10,560 nt of DNA from an uncultured Clostridia bacterium (GTDB taxonomy: Bacteria > Bacillota > Clostridia > Christensenellales > Aristaeellaceae): contig CALCUD010000101.1 of assembly GCA_937906775.1 (NCBI GenBank), forward strand, positions 1-10,560, given 5' to 3'. Position 1 is the stretch's first letter. Every line of letters begins with the position of its first letter. This document shows positions 1 through 7,209 of this stretch, piece after piece. The position numbers and the translations under genes were made by a program. The notes below the pieces were generated by a model. The model ran no database searches, had not been told where the DNA came from, and worked only from the letters and a program-made list of their open reading frames with translations.

Positions 1-1
1 T

Positions 2-1447
2 GACAGCCGTCGCTGCAGTGCGGAGTTTGCTAAAGATACAGCGCTGGTTCTTTGCGCGGAGGGCGTTCCGGCGTTCCTTTTTGATACTCTCAGACCTGTA
101 CCTGTTCTCAGCTTTGCAGTCCGTCATCTCGGCGCCATCGCGGGTGTTGTCATCACTGCCAGTCATAATCCGCCTCAATATAACGGATATAAAGTATACG
201 GTGAAGACGGAGCTCAAGTCGGACCTGAAATCGCGGAAGGGATTACACGCGTTATTCGTGAAACTGCATATACCGATTGCCGTCTGATGGATGAACAGAA
301 AGCACTGGAAAGCGGTTTGCTCCGGATCATCGGTAAAAAGGAAGTGGATGATGCATATATTGAACGTGTGAAAACGCTCAGTATTCGCCCCCAACTTCTA
401 CAGGAAGAAGGTGACAGGCTGAATATTGTCTATACACCTCTTCACGGGAGCGGAAATGTTCCGGTCCGCAGAGTCCTGAAAGAAGTCGGCCTGACCAATG
501 TTTCTGTTGTTTTGGAACAGGAACAGCCGGATCCGAATTTCAGTACAATCAAAGTTCCAAATCCTGAAGATCCGGACGCATACCGTCTTGCTTTCAAACT
601 TGCGGAGAAGGTTAATGCTTCCGTTATTTTCGCAACAGATCCGGATTGTGACCGCCTTGGCGTCGCGGTCAAGGACGGTGACGGTGAATGGCATCTGCTT
701 ACGGGTAACCAGATCGGATGTGTATTGCTGAACTATATTCTGACTAGCCTGAAGGATGCGGACAAGCTTCCGGAAAACGGCGCGGCGGTCAAGAGTATTG
801 TCAGCACCAGCCTGGCCAACAGAATTTGCGAGCATTTTGGAATAGAAATGTTTGAAACGTTAACCGGTTTCAAGTTTATCGGTGAAAAGATCCAGCAGTT
901 TATGGATTCCGGAGAACATACGTTCCTGTTTGGCTTTGAAGAAAGTTACGGATTCCTGAGCAGTACATTTGTGCGCGACAAGGACGGTGTAAATGCAAGT
1001 CTGCTGATCAGCGAAGTAGCCTGTGCCTGTATGGCTAAAGGAATTACGTTGTATGATTATGTACAGCAGATTTTTAATGAATATGGATATTATGTTGAAA
1101 AAGTTGTATCAACTACATTACCAGGAAAAGATGGGCTTAATCGTATGCGTGAAATCATGACCGGACTTCGTAACAATCCCCCGGAAACAATAGGGAATTT
1201 CAAAGTGCTTGCAATCCGTGATTACTTAAAAGGAATCCGTACTGAAAACGGGAAGAAAGAACCCACGGGGCTTCCGACTTCCGATGTTCTGTATTTCGAA
1301 CTGGAAAGCGGCTGCTGGGTTTGTGTTCGGCCGTCCGGTACGGAGCCAAAGATCAAGCTCTATGTGAATACGAATGCAACAAACAGAATTGAGGCTGAAA
1401 AACTTAATTCAGAACTGTGCGATGCAAGCCGTGCGATGATGGTTTGA
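2..1447 (+). CDS. pgcA: Phosphoglucomutase (alpha-D-phosphohexomutase), 5' end outside window
   Basis: Interconverts glucose 1-phosphate and glucose 6-phosphate in the cytoplasm, linking glycolysis to UDP-glucose, glycogen and cell-envelope sugar synthesis. The reading frame is open from base 2, so the gene enters from the left; the ATG at 287 is internal and is not the start. Upstream of it the same frame encodes the catalytic phosphoserine loop TASHNPPQYNGYKVY (Ser codon at 161-163). The metal-binding loop DPDCDR is at 638-655, the sugar-binding GFEES at 932-946 and the phosphate-binding RPSGTEPK at 1328-1351. All four hallmark motifs are present in the right order, so the enzyme should be active. 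About 480 residues are visible, and roughly 90 are missing compared with Firmicutes PgcA (about 570-580). A phosphomannomutase role cannot be excluded, but the long form and the NGYKVY motif favour PgcA. It is followed 37 nt later by the DUF624 gene on the same strand. Confidence 0.93.
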   Translation, partial: DSRRCSAEFAKDTALVLCAEGVPAFLFDTLRPVPVLSFAVRHLGAIAGVVITASHNPPQYNGYKVYGEDGAQVGPEIAEGITRVIRETAYTDCRLMDEQKALESGLLRIIGKKEVDDAYIERVKTLSIRPQLLQEEGDRLNIVYTPLHGSGNVPVRRVLKEVGLTNVSVVLEQEQPDPNFSTIKVPNPEDPDAYRLAFKLAEKVNASVIFATDPDCDRLGVAVKDGDGEWHLLTGNQIGCVLLNYILTSLKDADKLPENGAAVKSIVSTSLANRICEHFGIEMFETLTGFKFIGEKIQQFMDSGEHTFLFGFEESYGFLSSTFVRDKDGVNASLLISEVACACMAKGITLYDYVQQIFNEYGYYVEKVVSTTLPGKDGLNRMREIMTGLRNNPPETIGNFKVLAIRDYLKGIRTENGKKEPTGLPTSDVLYFELESGCWVCVRPSGTEPKIKLYVNTNATNRIEAEKLNSELCDASRAMMV

Positions 1448-1484
1448 GGTTTTGTGTTAACCATATAGTGAAGGAGCTGCGGAT

Positions 1485-2507
1485 ATGTTCGGTAAGTTTA
1501 TGAATAATTACTATTATGGCAAAAGCGGGAAAGGGGATTTCCGGAAAGAGGATATGCCTGAAACAAGATGGCAGCTTTTTACGGATACCCTGAAAACCAG
1601 GCTTTCCGGCCTCTGCCGTCTGAATTTGATGTATATGGTCATCTGGCTTCCGCTGATGATTGTTCTGATGATCAATCTGACGGGAGTGTTCAGTAACCTG
1701 AATCTGATTTCATTTGTTAAATCCAACAGTTATTCCGCATACGTACAACAAATGCAGGAAAATGAAAATCAGGTTGCCATTACAGAAGACGAATATAAGC
1801 AGCTTGCGGAAGCAGATATGGATATCAACGGTTACCTGGATTCCGTGATTTTCAAGATTCTTTTATGGATGATTCCCTGTATTGCCATTACCGGTCCTTT
1901 TACTGCGGGCGTAAGCTATGTAACAAGAAACTGGGCGCGTGATGAACACGCCTTCATCTGGTCGGATTTCAAGGATGCTGTTAAAGCAAATTGGAAACAG
2001 GGGCTGGCAGTCAGTATTATTACTTCGTTGATACCGGTTATTGCATATGTCGGATGGAGAACCTACGGTCAAATGGCGCAATCCAATACGTTGCTGATGG
2101 TTCCCCAAATGCTTATTCTGATGCTGACGATTATCTGGTACATCAGTGTGACCTATATGCATCCCATCGAAGTTACCTATGATCTTAAAATTAAAGGCGT
2201 ACTGAAAAACGGGCTCCTGCTTGGTATTGCGAGACTTCCTATGAGTGTTGCTATCCGTTTGCTTCATTGTGTTCCAGCGGCAATCGGTGCATTATTGTGT
2301 TGGTTTTGGAATCCTGTTTACGGATTACTGATTCTGGGGGCCTGGTATTTCCTGATTGGATTTGCATTAAGCCGATTTGTTACGGCAAGCTACACAAATG
2401 CTGTTTTCGATAAGTATATAAACAGTCATATCGAAGGAGCAAAAGTAAATCAGGGGCTGAAAGAAGCCGAAGAAGATGAGGATGAAACGGAAGATCCGGT
2501 GGAGTAA
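1485..2507 (+). CDS. DUF624-type (YesL-like) integral membrane protein
   Basis: A 340-residue membrane protein with about six hydrophobic segments, near residues 46-69, 121-145, 172-190, 204-225, 253-275 and 278-298. A polar stretch at 80-118 lies between the first two. The segment GPFTAGVSYVTRNWARDEH (137-155), followed by an aromatic/acidic stretch and NWKQG, resembles the conserved core of the DUF624 family. That family includes YesL, often encoded near carbohydrate-use genes in Firmicutes and of unknown biochemical function. The C-terminus (326-340) is a strongly acidic, probably cytoplasmic tail. The ATG at 1485 is preceded by AAGGAG at 1471-1476 with an 8-nt spacer. The stop is 3 nt before the methyltransferase start, which implies co-transcription. 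Family assignment comes from recognising the motif, not from a search; function is unknown. Confidence 0.7.
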   Translation: MFGKFMNNYYYGKSGKGDFRKEDMPETRWQLFTDTLKTRLSGLCRLNLMYMVIWLPLMIVLMINLTGVFSNLNLISFVKSNSYSAYVQQMQENENQVAITEDEYKQLAEADMDINGYLDSVIFKILLWMIPCIAITGPFTAGVSYVTRNWARDEHAFIWSDFKDAVKANWKQGLAVSIITSLIPVIAYVGWRTYGQMAQSNTLLMVPQMLILMLTIIWYISVTYMHPIEVTYDLKIKGVLKNGLLLGIARLPMSVAIRLLHCVPAAIGALLCWFWNPVYGLLILGAWYFLIGFALSRFVTASYTNAVFDKYINSHIEGAKVNQGLKEAEEDEDETEDPVE

Positions 2508-2510
2508 GTT

Positions 2511-3260
2511 ATGTATCAGGATTTTGCTGAAATATATGATGATTTGATGGATAACGTGGATTATTCAGCCTGGGCGGAGTATTACGCAAGGCTGTTATCC
2601 ATTTACGGTGTTCAATCAGGTAAAATATGTGAATGCGCATGCGGAACAGGAAGCCTGACATTGCCGCTGTACAAATCAGGTTTCCAGGTTACCGGTGTGG
2701 ATTTAAGCCGGGAAATGCTTTGGCAGGCTGCCCAGAAAGCAAGAAAACAAGGTCTTGCAATTCCTTTCGTTCAACAGGATATGCGTGCTCTTAACCTTCA
2801 TAGACCGATGGACGCGGTAATCGTGACGTGTGACGGAATCAACTATCTGAAAACAGATGAAGATCTGATTAGCTTTTTCAGAGCTGCCTACCGTTCTATT
2901 CGACCGGGCGGAGCACTCATTTTTGATGTCTCCACGCCTCATAAGCTGAGAGATATTCTGTGTAAAGAGATATACTGTGAAGATCGGGAAAACATCACAT
3001 ATTTCTGGCAAAACCGCTGGCATGAACGGACACAAACCGTTGAAATGGACTTATGCTTTTTTATCCGTGAAAATGACGGACGCTACAGACGGATGGAAGA
3101 ACATCAGGAACAGCGGGCATGGACAGACCAGGAACTGAAAAACGCATTGTTGCGAACCGGTTTCAGAGCGGTATGCCTGTATGGAGACGGAACGCTGGAA
3201 CCTTATCGGGATCATGACCATCGCTGGCATATTGCTGCGACACGTCCCGGGGATGAATAA
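2511..3260 (+). CDS. Class I SAM-dependent methyltransferase (YqeM-like)
   Basis: A 249-residue soluble protein with the Rossmann-type methyltransferase fold. Motif I, the S-adenosylmethionine-binding glycine loop, is ECACGTGSLT (41-50). The acidic residue that binds the SAM ribose is Asp64 in VTGVDLS. QQDMR (88-92) fits the adenine-contacting region, and RPGGALIFDV (131-140) fits the conserved strand after the motif-IV helix. The N-terminus, with FAEIYDDLM, resembles Firmicutes YqeM-type methyltransferases. The substrate is unknown: nothing in the sequence tells whether it methylates RNA, protein or a small molecule. Translation probably starts at the ATG at 2511, with GGTGGAG at 2498-2504 as ribosome binding site. 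That site lies inside the end of the DUF624 gene, so translation may be coupled. hslO follows after 17 nt. Confidence 0.85.
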   Translation: MYQDFAEIYDDLMDNVDYSAWAEYYARLLSIYGVQSGKICECACGTGSLTLPLYKSGFQVTGVDLSREMLWQAAQKARKQGLAIPFVQQDMRALNLHRPMDAVIVTCDGINYLKTDEDLISFFRAAYRSIRPGGALIFDVSTPHKLRDILCKEIYCEDRENITYFWQNRWHERTQTVEMDLCFFIRENDGRYRRMEEHQEQRAWTDQELKNALLRTGFRAVCLYGDGTLEPYRDHDHRWHIAATRPGDE

Positions 3261-3277
3261 ACAAGAAGGTATCGAAA

Positions 3278-4186
3278 ATGGTTCATAAAGACGAATTACT
3301 TCAGATTGATTTATGTGACGGACAGGTACGCGTATTGCTTTGCGAAACTACTCAGACCGTTCAGAGATGTGCTGATATTCATCACAGCACACCAGTATGT
3401 ACAGCTGCACTCGGGCGTTTGCTTACCGGTACGGCTATGCTTGGAATTATGCAAAAGGGAGAAGAGGAATCTGTGACCGTAACCCTGAAAGGGGACGGTC
3501 CGATGGGAACCTTGATGGCTGTAGCTGATCAGGGATTTGTCCGCGCTTATGCGGATAATCCGCAGGTGGATCTTCCGATTCGGGATGACGGTAAGCTTGA
3601 TGTTGGATCTGCAGTCGGGCATAACGGACGGATGAGCGTCGTCAAAGATCTCGGCATGAAAAAAAGTTACATCGGACAATCTGAAATTGTCAGCGGCGAG
3701 ATAGCTGTAGATTTTGCCAACTACTTCACTGTTTCAGAACAACAGCCAAGTCTCGTTGCTCTTGGTGTACTGGTTAATAAAGATACCGTGCTGAAGGCCG
3801 GCGGGCTTTTGATTCAACCTCTTCCCGGATGCCCGGACGAAATTATCGATCAGCTTGAACTCAGAAGCCCGATGTTTGCCGATATCAGCCGTGAAATGAC
3901 TTTTGCTGATATCGGTCAGTTGTGTGAAGACTGGTTCCGCGGTATGAATCCTAAAATTCTCGAACGAAATCCACTGTCCTATCGCTGTACATGCAGCAGA
4001 AAACGCATGGAAAAAGCCCTGATTTCCCTTGGCGCTGAAGAATTGAATAATCTGATCAATGACGGGCAGGGAGCTGAGCTGAGCTGTCATTTCTGCCACA
4101 GCCGACATCTTTTTACAACAGATGATCTGATAACACTTCTCCAAAACGCCGACAGCAGAATTGGAAAGGAGACCGAAAATGAGTAG
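3278..4186 (+). CDS. hslO: Hsp33, redox-regulated molecular chaperone
   Basis: A cytoplasmic holdase that becomes active under oxidative stress. In the reduced state four cysteines bind zinc; oxidation to disulfides releases the zinc and unfolds the linker, exposing a surface for unfolding clients. The 302-residue length matches the family. The N-terminal chaperone domain contains typical segments such as VTVTLKGDGPMGTLMAVAD (67-85) and an Asn-Gly-rich VGHNGRMSVVKDLG (113-126). The C-terminal redox switch is intact, with a CxC pair at Cys237/Cys239 and CHFC at Cys270/Cys273. AAGAAGG at 3263-3269 lies 8 nt before the ATG. The last 8 bases overlap the start of the next gene, and its ribosome binding site lies inside hslO, so the two are probably translationally coupled. 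Confidence 0.96.
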   Translation: MVHKDELLQIDLCDGQVRVLLCETTQTVQRCADIHHSTPVCTAALGRLLTGTAMLGIMQKGEEESVTVTLKGDGPMGTLMAVADQGFVRAYADNPQVDLPIRDDGKLDVGSAVGHNGRMSVVKDLGMKKSYIGQSEIVSGEIAVDFANYFTVSEQQPSLVALGVLVNKDTVLKAGGLLIQPLPGCPDEIIDQLELRSPMFADISREMTFADIGQLCEDWFRGMNPKILERNPLSYRCTCSRKRMEKALISLGAEELNNLINDGQGAELSCHFCHSRHLFTTDDLITLLQNADSRIGKETENE

Positions 4187-5018
4187 TATGCCGATTATCA
4201 ATTTTGATGAGCATTTTGCAGAATATACTTCATTATGGTTAAAAGAACACCAGCATCAATACAGAAATTATGATGAAATGGAAGAGGATATGCCACGCAT
4301 TTATATGGCATTTCTGAATGAACGCGCAAAATGGCTGGGAAGTGTTACTCCGGGATCATACTTTACGCAGTTTGAAGATCCGAAGGTTCTGGTGGATTGG
4401 TTAAACCAGTATTGCGATGAAGGGGTCCCCGTTCCGGATCTTCTCCTCGAACAGATTACTACGGTAGGACGTCCCTGTGAAAAACGGCTTCTTGAATTGC
4501 TGAAATCTTCGGAAGCTACGGAAGAAGCCAGGATGACAGCAATCACACTGTTACAGGAAATGAACAGTGATCTTCCCAAAATGCTTTATATCCAGATGCA
4601 GTTAAAACGTCAGGAAAAAGATGAACTGTGCGATCATGCACTTGAAGCTCTGAAAGAAATGGGAGAATGTGTTATTCAGCCAATCCTTCAAAATCTGAAA
4701 CAGGCAACCCCTGCAGGAGAAGAAGCGCTGCTGGATGTTTTGGCGGATTATCCGGGAAATGAACAAACTTATCAGCTTGCTATACGGTTATTCAGAGAGC
4801 GACCTGATCGCCGTGCGTTGTTAGCGGGGTATCTTGCTAAGTTAGGAGATCCGAGAGCGCTTGACGATCTGATCATAGCAGCGGGTGAAGACCATCTGAA
4901 ATATTTAACGTTTATCGAACTTCGTAATGCGATTGAAGAACTGGGTGGTGTATGCCCGGAACGGGAATTTGATGACGATCCGGAATATGAAGCTCTTCGA
5001 AAAATGGAATTAACATAA
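4179..5018 (+). CDS. HEAT-repeat-like helical protein, function unknown
   Basis: A 279-residue soluble protein, predicted to be almost entirely alpha-helical, without a signal peptide or membrane segment. The C-terminal half reads as antiparallel helix pairs typical of HEAT/PBS-lyase-type repeats, for example HALEALKEMGECVIQPIL (153-170) and LGDPRALDDLI (222-232). The N-terminal 80 residues are rich in Trp, Tyr and acidic residues and end in a WLNQYCDEG-like segment; I do not recognise this part. The start chosen is the ATG at 4179, because AAAGGAG at 4165-4171 sits exactly 7 nt upstream. A TTG at 4161 in the same frame would lie before this site and is unlikely. It overlaps hslO by 8 nt. HEAT repeats usually hold protein partners, so an adaptor or assembly role is possible, but this is inference. 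No enzymatic motif is visible. Confidence 0.78.
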   Translation: MSSMPIINFDEHFAEYTSLWLKEHQHQYRNYDEMEEDMPRIYMAFLNERAKWLGSVTPGSYFTQFEDPKVLVDWLNQYCDEGVPVPDLLLEQITTVGRPCEKRLLELLKSSEATEEARMTAITLLQEMNSDLPKMLYIQMQLKRQEKDELCDHALEALKEMGECVIQPILQNLKQATPAGEEALLDVLADYPGNEQTYQLAIRLFRERPDRRALLAGYLAKLGDPRALDDLIIAAGEDHLKYLTFIELRNAIEELGGVCPEREFDDDPEYEALRKMELT

Positions 5019-5055
5019 TGTCTGTTACCTAATTTTCAGAAAGGAGAACCTCAGA

Positions 5056-6993
5056 ATGCTTTGCAAAAAATGCGGTTATTATGCAGCGGAAGAAGCAATC
5101 GTATGTCCGGCATGCGGGGAACTCCTTGAACGGGATCACTATATTCGTAGCGGGGGAGCGCAGGATATTCGCCAAGGGAAACGTGCACGGGAGGAAATCA
5201 AGAATCGTCCGGTAAAAATAGAAGAAGAGATCAGAAGAAAAAAGCGAAGCGGAGCGAGTCACGCTACGGTTCAGATTTCGGCTGTGAAAGACACCAGAAC
5301 TCAGGACTATTACGATTCAATGTATCTGGACGGAGATGGCTTGCCGGAAAAAGAAGAGGAACAGGAAAAACAAAGGACTTTCGAAAGGAACTACAAACCT
5401 GTATATACGGACACTGTCATGTCTGAAGAGCAAGCTGCCGCATATGCTGCAGCTCACCGGAATGACCGAAAAAATCAGTTTCATATGGTTAACTGGATGA
5501 AAGTGTCCTTTATTCTGGCAGGTTTATTGATCCTTTTGGTTATCAGCGGATGGCTGTTTCTTGAAAAAACCGAAAGCGGACAAAGGATCAAGGCTAAATT
5601 AGGCCGTGACGCAACTTCCTCGGCATTATGGACTGTCGGTGAAGACCTGATGAATCACGGCGATATTGATGGAGCCATTCTTGATTTTGAAAAAGCGAAA
5701 CTGCAGGATGAAGTTGACGGAGTCGTTGACGTTGACGGATTGCTCCTTTTGGGCAATGCGTATGAAGCAGCCGGCAGGACAGATGACGCGGCTGATCTTT
5801 ATGAGCTGATTTATGTTTCCACTCCGAGCCGGACAGAAGCATATGAAAACCTTATCCGAATTCTTCAGACCCGCGGAAGGGACGGAGATCTTGCTAGAGC
5901 CGGAGAATTGATGAAATTGGCTTACGAGAAAACAGGTGTACTGGCTTTTGATACCCAACGGGACGATTTACTTCCTGCGCCGCCGGAAGTTGATCTTACA
6001 GCCGGGTATTACGAAACAAAGAAATATATCGCGATCACTTCTTATCAGGGGTATGATGTTTACTATACATTTGACGAAAACGCCGAACTTCCGTCCGGTG
6101 GCACATTGTTTACGGAACGGGTTTTTTTGGATGAAGGTATACATACGCTTCGCGCTGTGGCAGTGAACGGAGAACTGGTTTCAGATGAGCTGAAAGGAAT
6201 TTATAAGATTATTATGCCTTCTCCTCAGACACCCAGAAGTTCGCTTGCGCCAAATACATATAAACAAAGACAGAAAGTCCGACTGAAACCGGGGCTGGAT
6301 AATGAAAACGATGACGATATCGTGATTTATTATACAATTGACGGCTCTCCTCCGGATGCAGACAGTCCGATCTATACCGGAGAACCTTTCTGGCTTCCCG
6401 GAGGAAGGGTAACGTTAAAAGCAGTTGCTGTCAACAAATACGGAAAGGTATCGAATACGCTTGAGATTCTTTATAAAATAGAAGCAAAACCTTATCCGCT
6501 GAGCGCATATTCCTATGAAGATGAAGTGAACGGGATCCGGTTATACAGTACAAAGATGACGGATTTCCAACGTGAATACGGAGAGGGTGAAAGTCAGGAA
6601 GAAGTAAAGCTTGAAGGCCTTGATACGGAATGCAGAAAGAATAATTATCCTTGGGGTTATGCCGTTATGAGCAAGACAAAGAATGGCTGGGTCCTGGCAG
6701 AATTGTATTTTACAGATTCAGGCACTTTCGTCGGTCCCAGAGGAACAAAAACGGGCGATACTGAATCTTTTGTTGTCAGTAAATTCAGAGATATGGGACA
6801 GATCGAAAGTCCGAGCGGTAACCGTTGCCTCTATTCGACAGATGAAGGCAGCGGAAAGATCTGGGTACGTGAAGAAGGCGGAAAGACAATACGGTATAAA
6901 TGTCTGTCTTCCGACAGTCACTGGTGGCAGCTGGATTATATTACAGACGCATCAGGATATGTTCGTGCTATCGATATGCTATATCTTCCTTAA
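5056..6993 (+). CDS. Zinc-ribbon, single-pass membrane protein with TPR and chitobiase-C-like domains
   Basis: A 645-residue multi-domain protein. Residues 1-22 form a zinc ribbon (Cys3, Cys6, Cys17, Cys20). Residues 40-145 are a charged, probably disordered linker. A transmembrane helix spans about 149-169, preceded by basic residues and with no cleavage site, predicting the ribbon inside and the rest outside. Residues 186-295 resemble two to three TPR units (NHGDIDGAILDFEKAKLQ and LLGNAYEAAGRTDDAADLYE). Residues 311-384 and 402-475 are two beta-rich repeats of the chitobiase/hexosaminidase C-terminal type, with YYTFD and IYYTIDGSPPDADSPIY, each ending in TLRAVAVN or TLKAVAVN. The C-terminal 165 residues, rich in Trp and Tyr, are unrecognised. 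AAAGGAG at 5040-5046 precedes the ATG by 9 nt, and the gene follows the HEAT-like gene by 37 nt. The function is unknown; cell-surface sensing or scaffolding is inference. No terminator hairpin directly follows the stop. Confidence 0.82.
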   Translation: MLCKKCGYYAAEEAIVCPACGELLERDHYIRSGGAQDIRQGKRAREEIKNRPVKIEEEIRRKKRSGASHATVQISAVKDTRTQDYYDSMYLDGDGLPEKEEEQEKQRTFERNYKPVYTDTVMSEEQAAAYAAAHRNDRKNQFHMVNWMKVSFILAGLLILLVISGWLFLEKTESGQRIKAKLGRDATSSALWTVGEDLMNHGDIDGAILDFEKAKLQDEVDGVVDVDGLLLLGNAYEAAGRTDDAADLYELIYVSTPSRTEAYENLIRILQTRGRDGDLARAGELMKLAYEKTGVLAFDTQRDDLLPAPPEVDLTAGYYETKKYIAITSYQGYDVYYTFDENAELPSGGTLFTERVFLDEGIHTLRAVAVNGELVSDELKGIYKIIMPSPQTPRSSLAPNTYKQRQKVRLKPGLDNENDDDIVIYYTIDGSPPDADSPIYTGEPFWLPGGRVTLKAVAVNKYGKVSNTLEILYKIEAKPYPLSAYSYEDEVNGIRLYSTKMTDFQREYGEGESQEEVKLEGLDTECRKNNYPWGYAVMSKTKNGWVLAELYFTDSGTFVGPRGTKTGDTESFVVSKFRDMGQIESPSGNRCLYSTDEGSGKIWVREEGGKTIRYKCLSSDSHWWQLDYITDASGYVRAIDMLYLP

Positions 6994-7104
6994 AACCAGA
7001 ATCCAGCCTGTATATTCAGCACGGTCAACATAATGAACTGCATTCAGGAACAGGACGATATTGCTATTATTATTCGCAGAATATGCGTTCATGATGTTCT
7101 GTAA
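6994..7104. other. Noncoding spacer before the uxaC promoter
   Basis: About 110 bases after the zinc-ribbon gene with no convincing gene. Only short, weak inverted repeats are visible, for example CCTGT at 7007-7011 with ACAGG at 7050-7054, and CGCA/TGCG near 7075-7087. None is followed by a T run, so I see no standard terminator directly behind the upstream gene. Small open frames crossing here begin inside the upstream gene in other frames, have no ribosome binding site and resemble nothing known. Confidence 0.5.
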
Positions 7105-7133
7105 TTGAAAAGTATTAAACATAGGATTATATT
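7105..7133 (+). promoter_or_regulatory. Predicted sigma-A promoter for the uxaC unit
   Basis: TTGAAA (7105-7110, five of six matches to TTGACA) is followed after exactly 17 nt by TATATT (7128-7133, five of six matches to TATAAT). Transcription would begin near 7140, giving a leader of about 70 nt before uxaC. This is the best promoter-like pair in the only sizeable gap on this strand, placed as expected for the uxaC and amidohydrolase pair. The TTG of the -35 box is in frame with uxaC but is not a plausible start codon. Confidence 0.65.
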
Positions 7134-7184
7134 ATCATCAGATCGGTTGAAAAAGATCACTGACGATGATGTAATCCTGTTTTT
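7121..7184 (+). terminator. Possible terminator or attenuator hairpin overlapping the uxaC promoter
   Basis: An imperfect inverted repeat: AGGATTA (7123-7129) pairs with TAATCCT (7172-7178), ATCATC (7134-7139) with GATGAT (7165-7170), and GATC (7141-7144) with GATC (7155-7158). Five T residues (7180-7184) follow the right arm. In RNA read through from the upstream genes this could fold and terminate. In RNA started at the predicted promoter (about 7140) most of the left arm is absent, so uxaC would escape. The internal loops (4 against 1 nt, and 1 against 6 nt) weaken the structure. It could instead be a protein-binding dyad. Confidence 0.35.
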
Positions 7185-7209
7185 ATTAAAGAAAGGAGCA
7201 GTTGCCTGT

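Noticed and set aside
18..287. An open frame of 89 codons and a possible pgcA start at 287
   Set aside because: The phosphoglucomutase frame is open from base 2 and carries the catalytic TASHNPP loop upstream of 287. The 89-codon frame is a shadow in another phase, and 287 is an internal Met.
4161..4178. TTG start at 4161 for the HEAT-like protein
   Set aside because: The ribosome binding site at 4165-4171 lies downstream of the TTG and is ideally spaced for ATG 4179.
3734..4201. Antisense open frame of 155 codons over hslO (also antisense frames at 398-835, 1863-2267, 3311-3679 and 7990-8382)
   Set aside because: They lie opposite genes with clear family motifs, show no recognisable domains or ribosome sites, and are explained by the codon pattern of the real strand.
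6994..7104. Possible riboswitch or small RNA in the spacer
   Set aside because: Only short, weak repeats are present, with no recognisable aptamer core and no T run following them.
7105..7209. N-terminal extension of uxaC from TTG 7105 (503 residues)
   Set aside because: The TTG is the -35 box of a good promoter, the extension resembles no UxaC, and AAAGGAG directly precedes ATG 7210, which gives the usual N-terminus and length.
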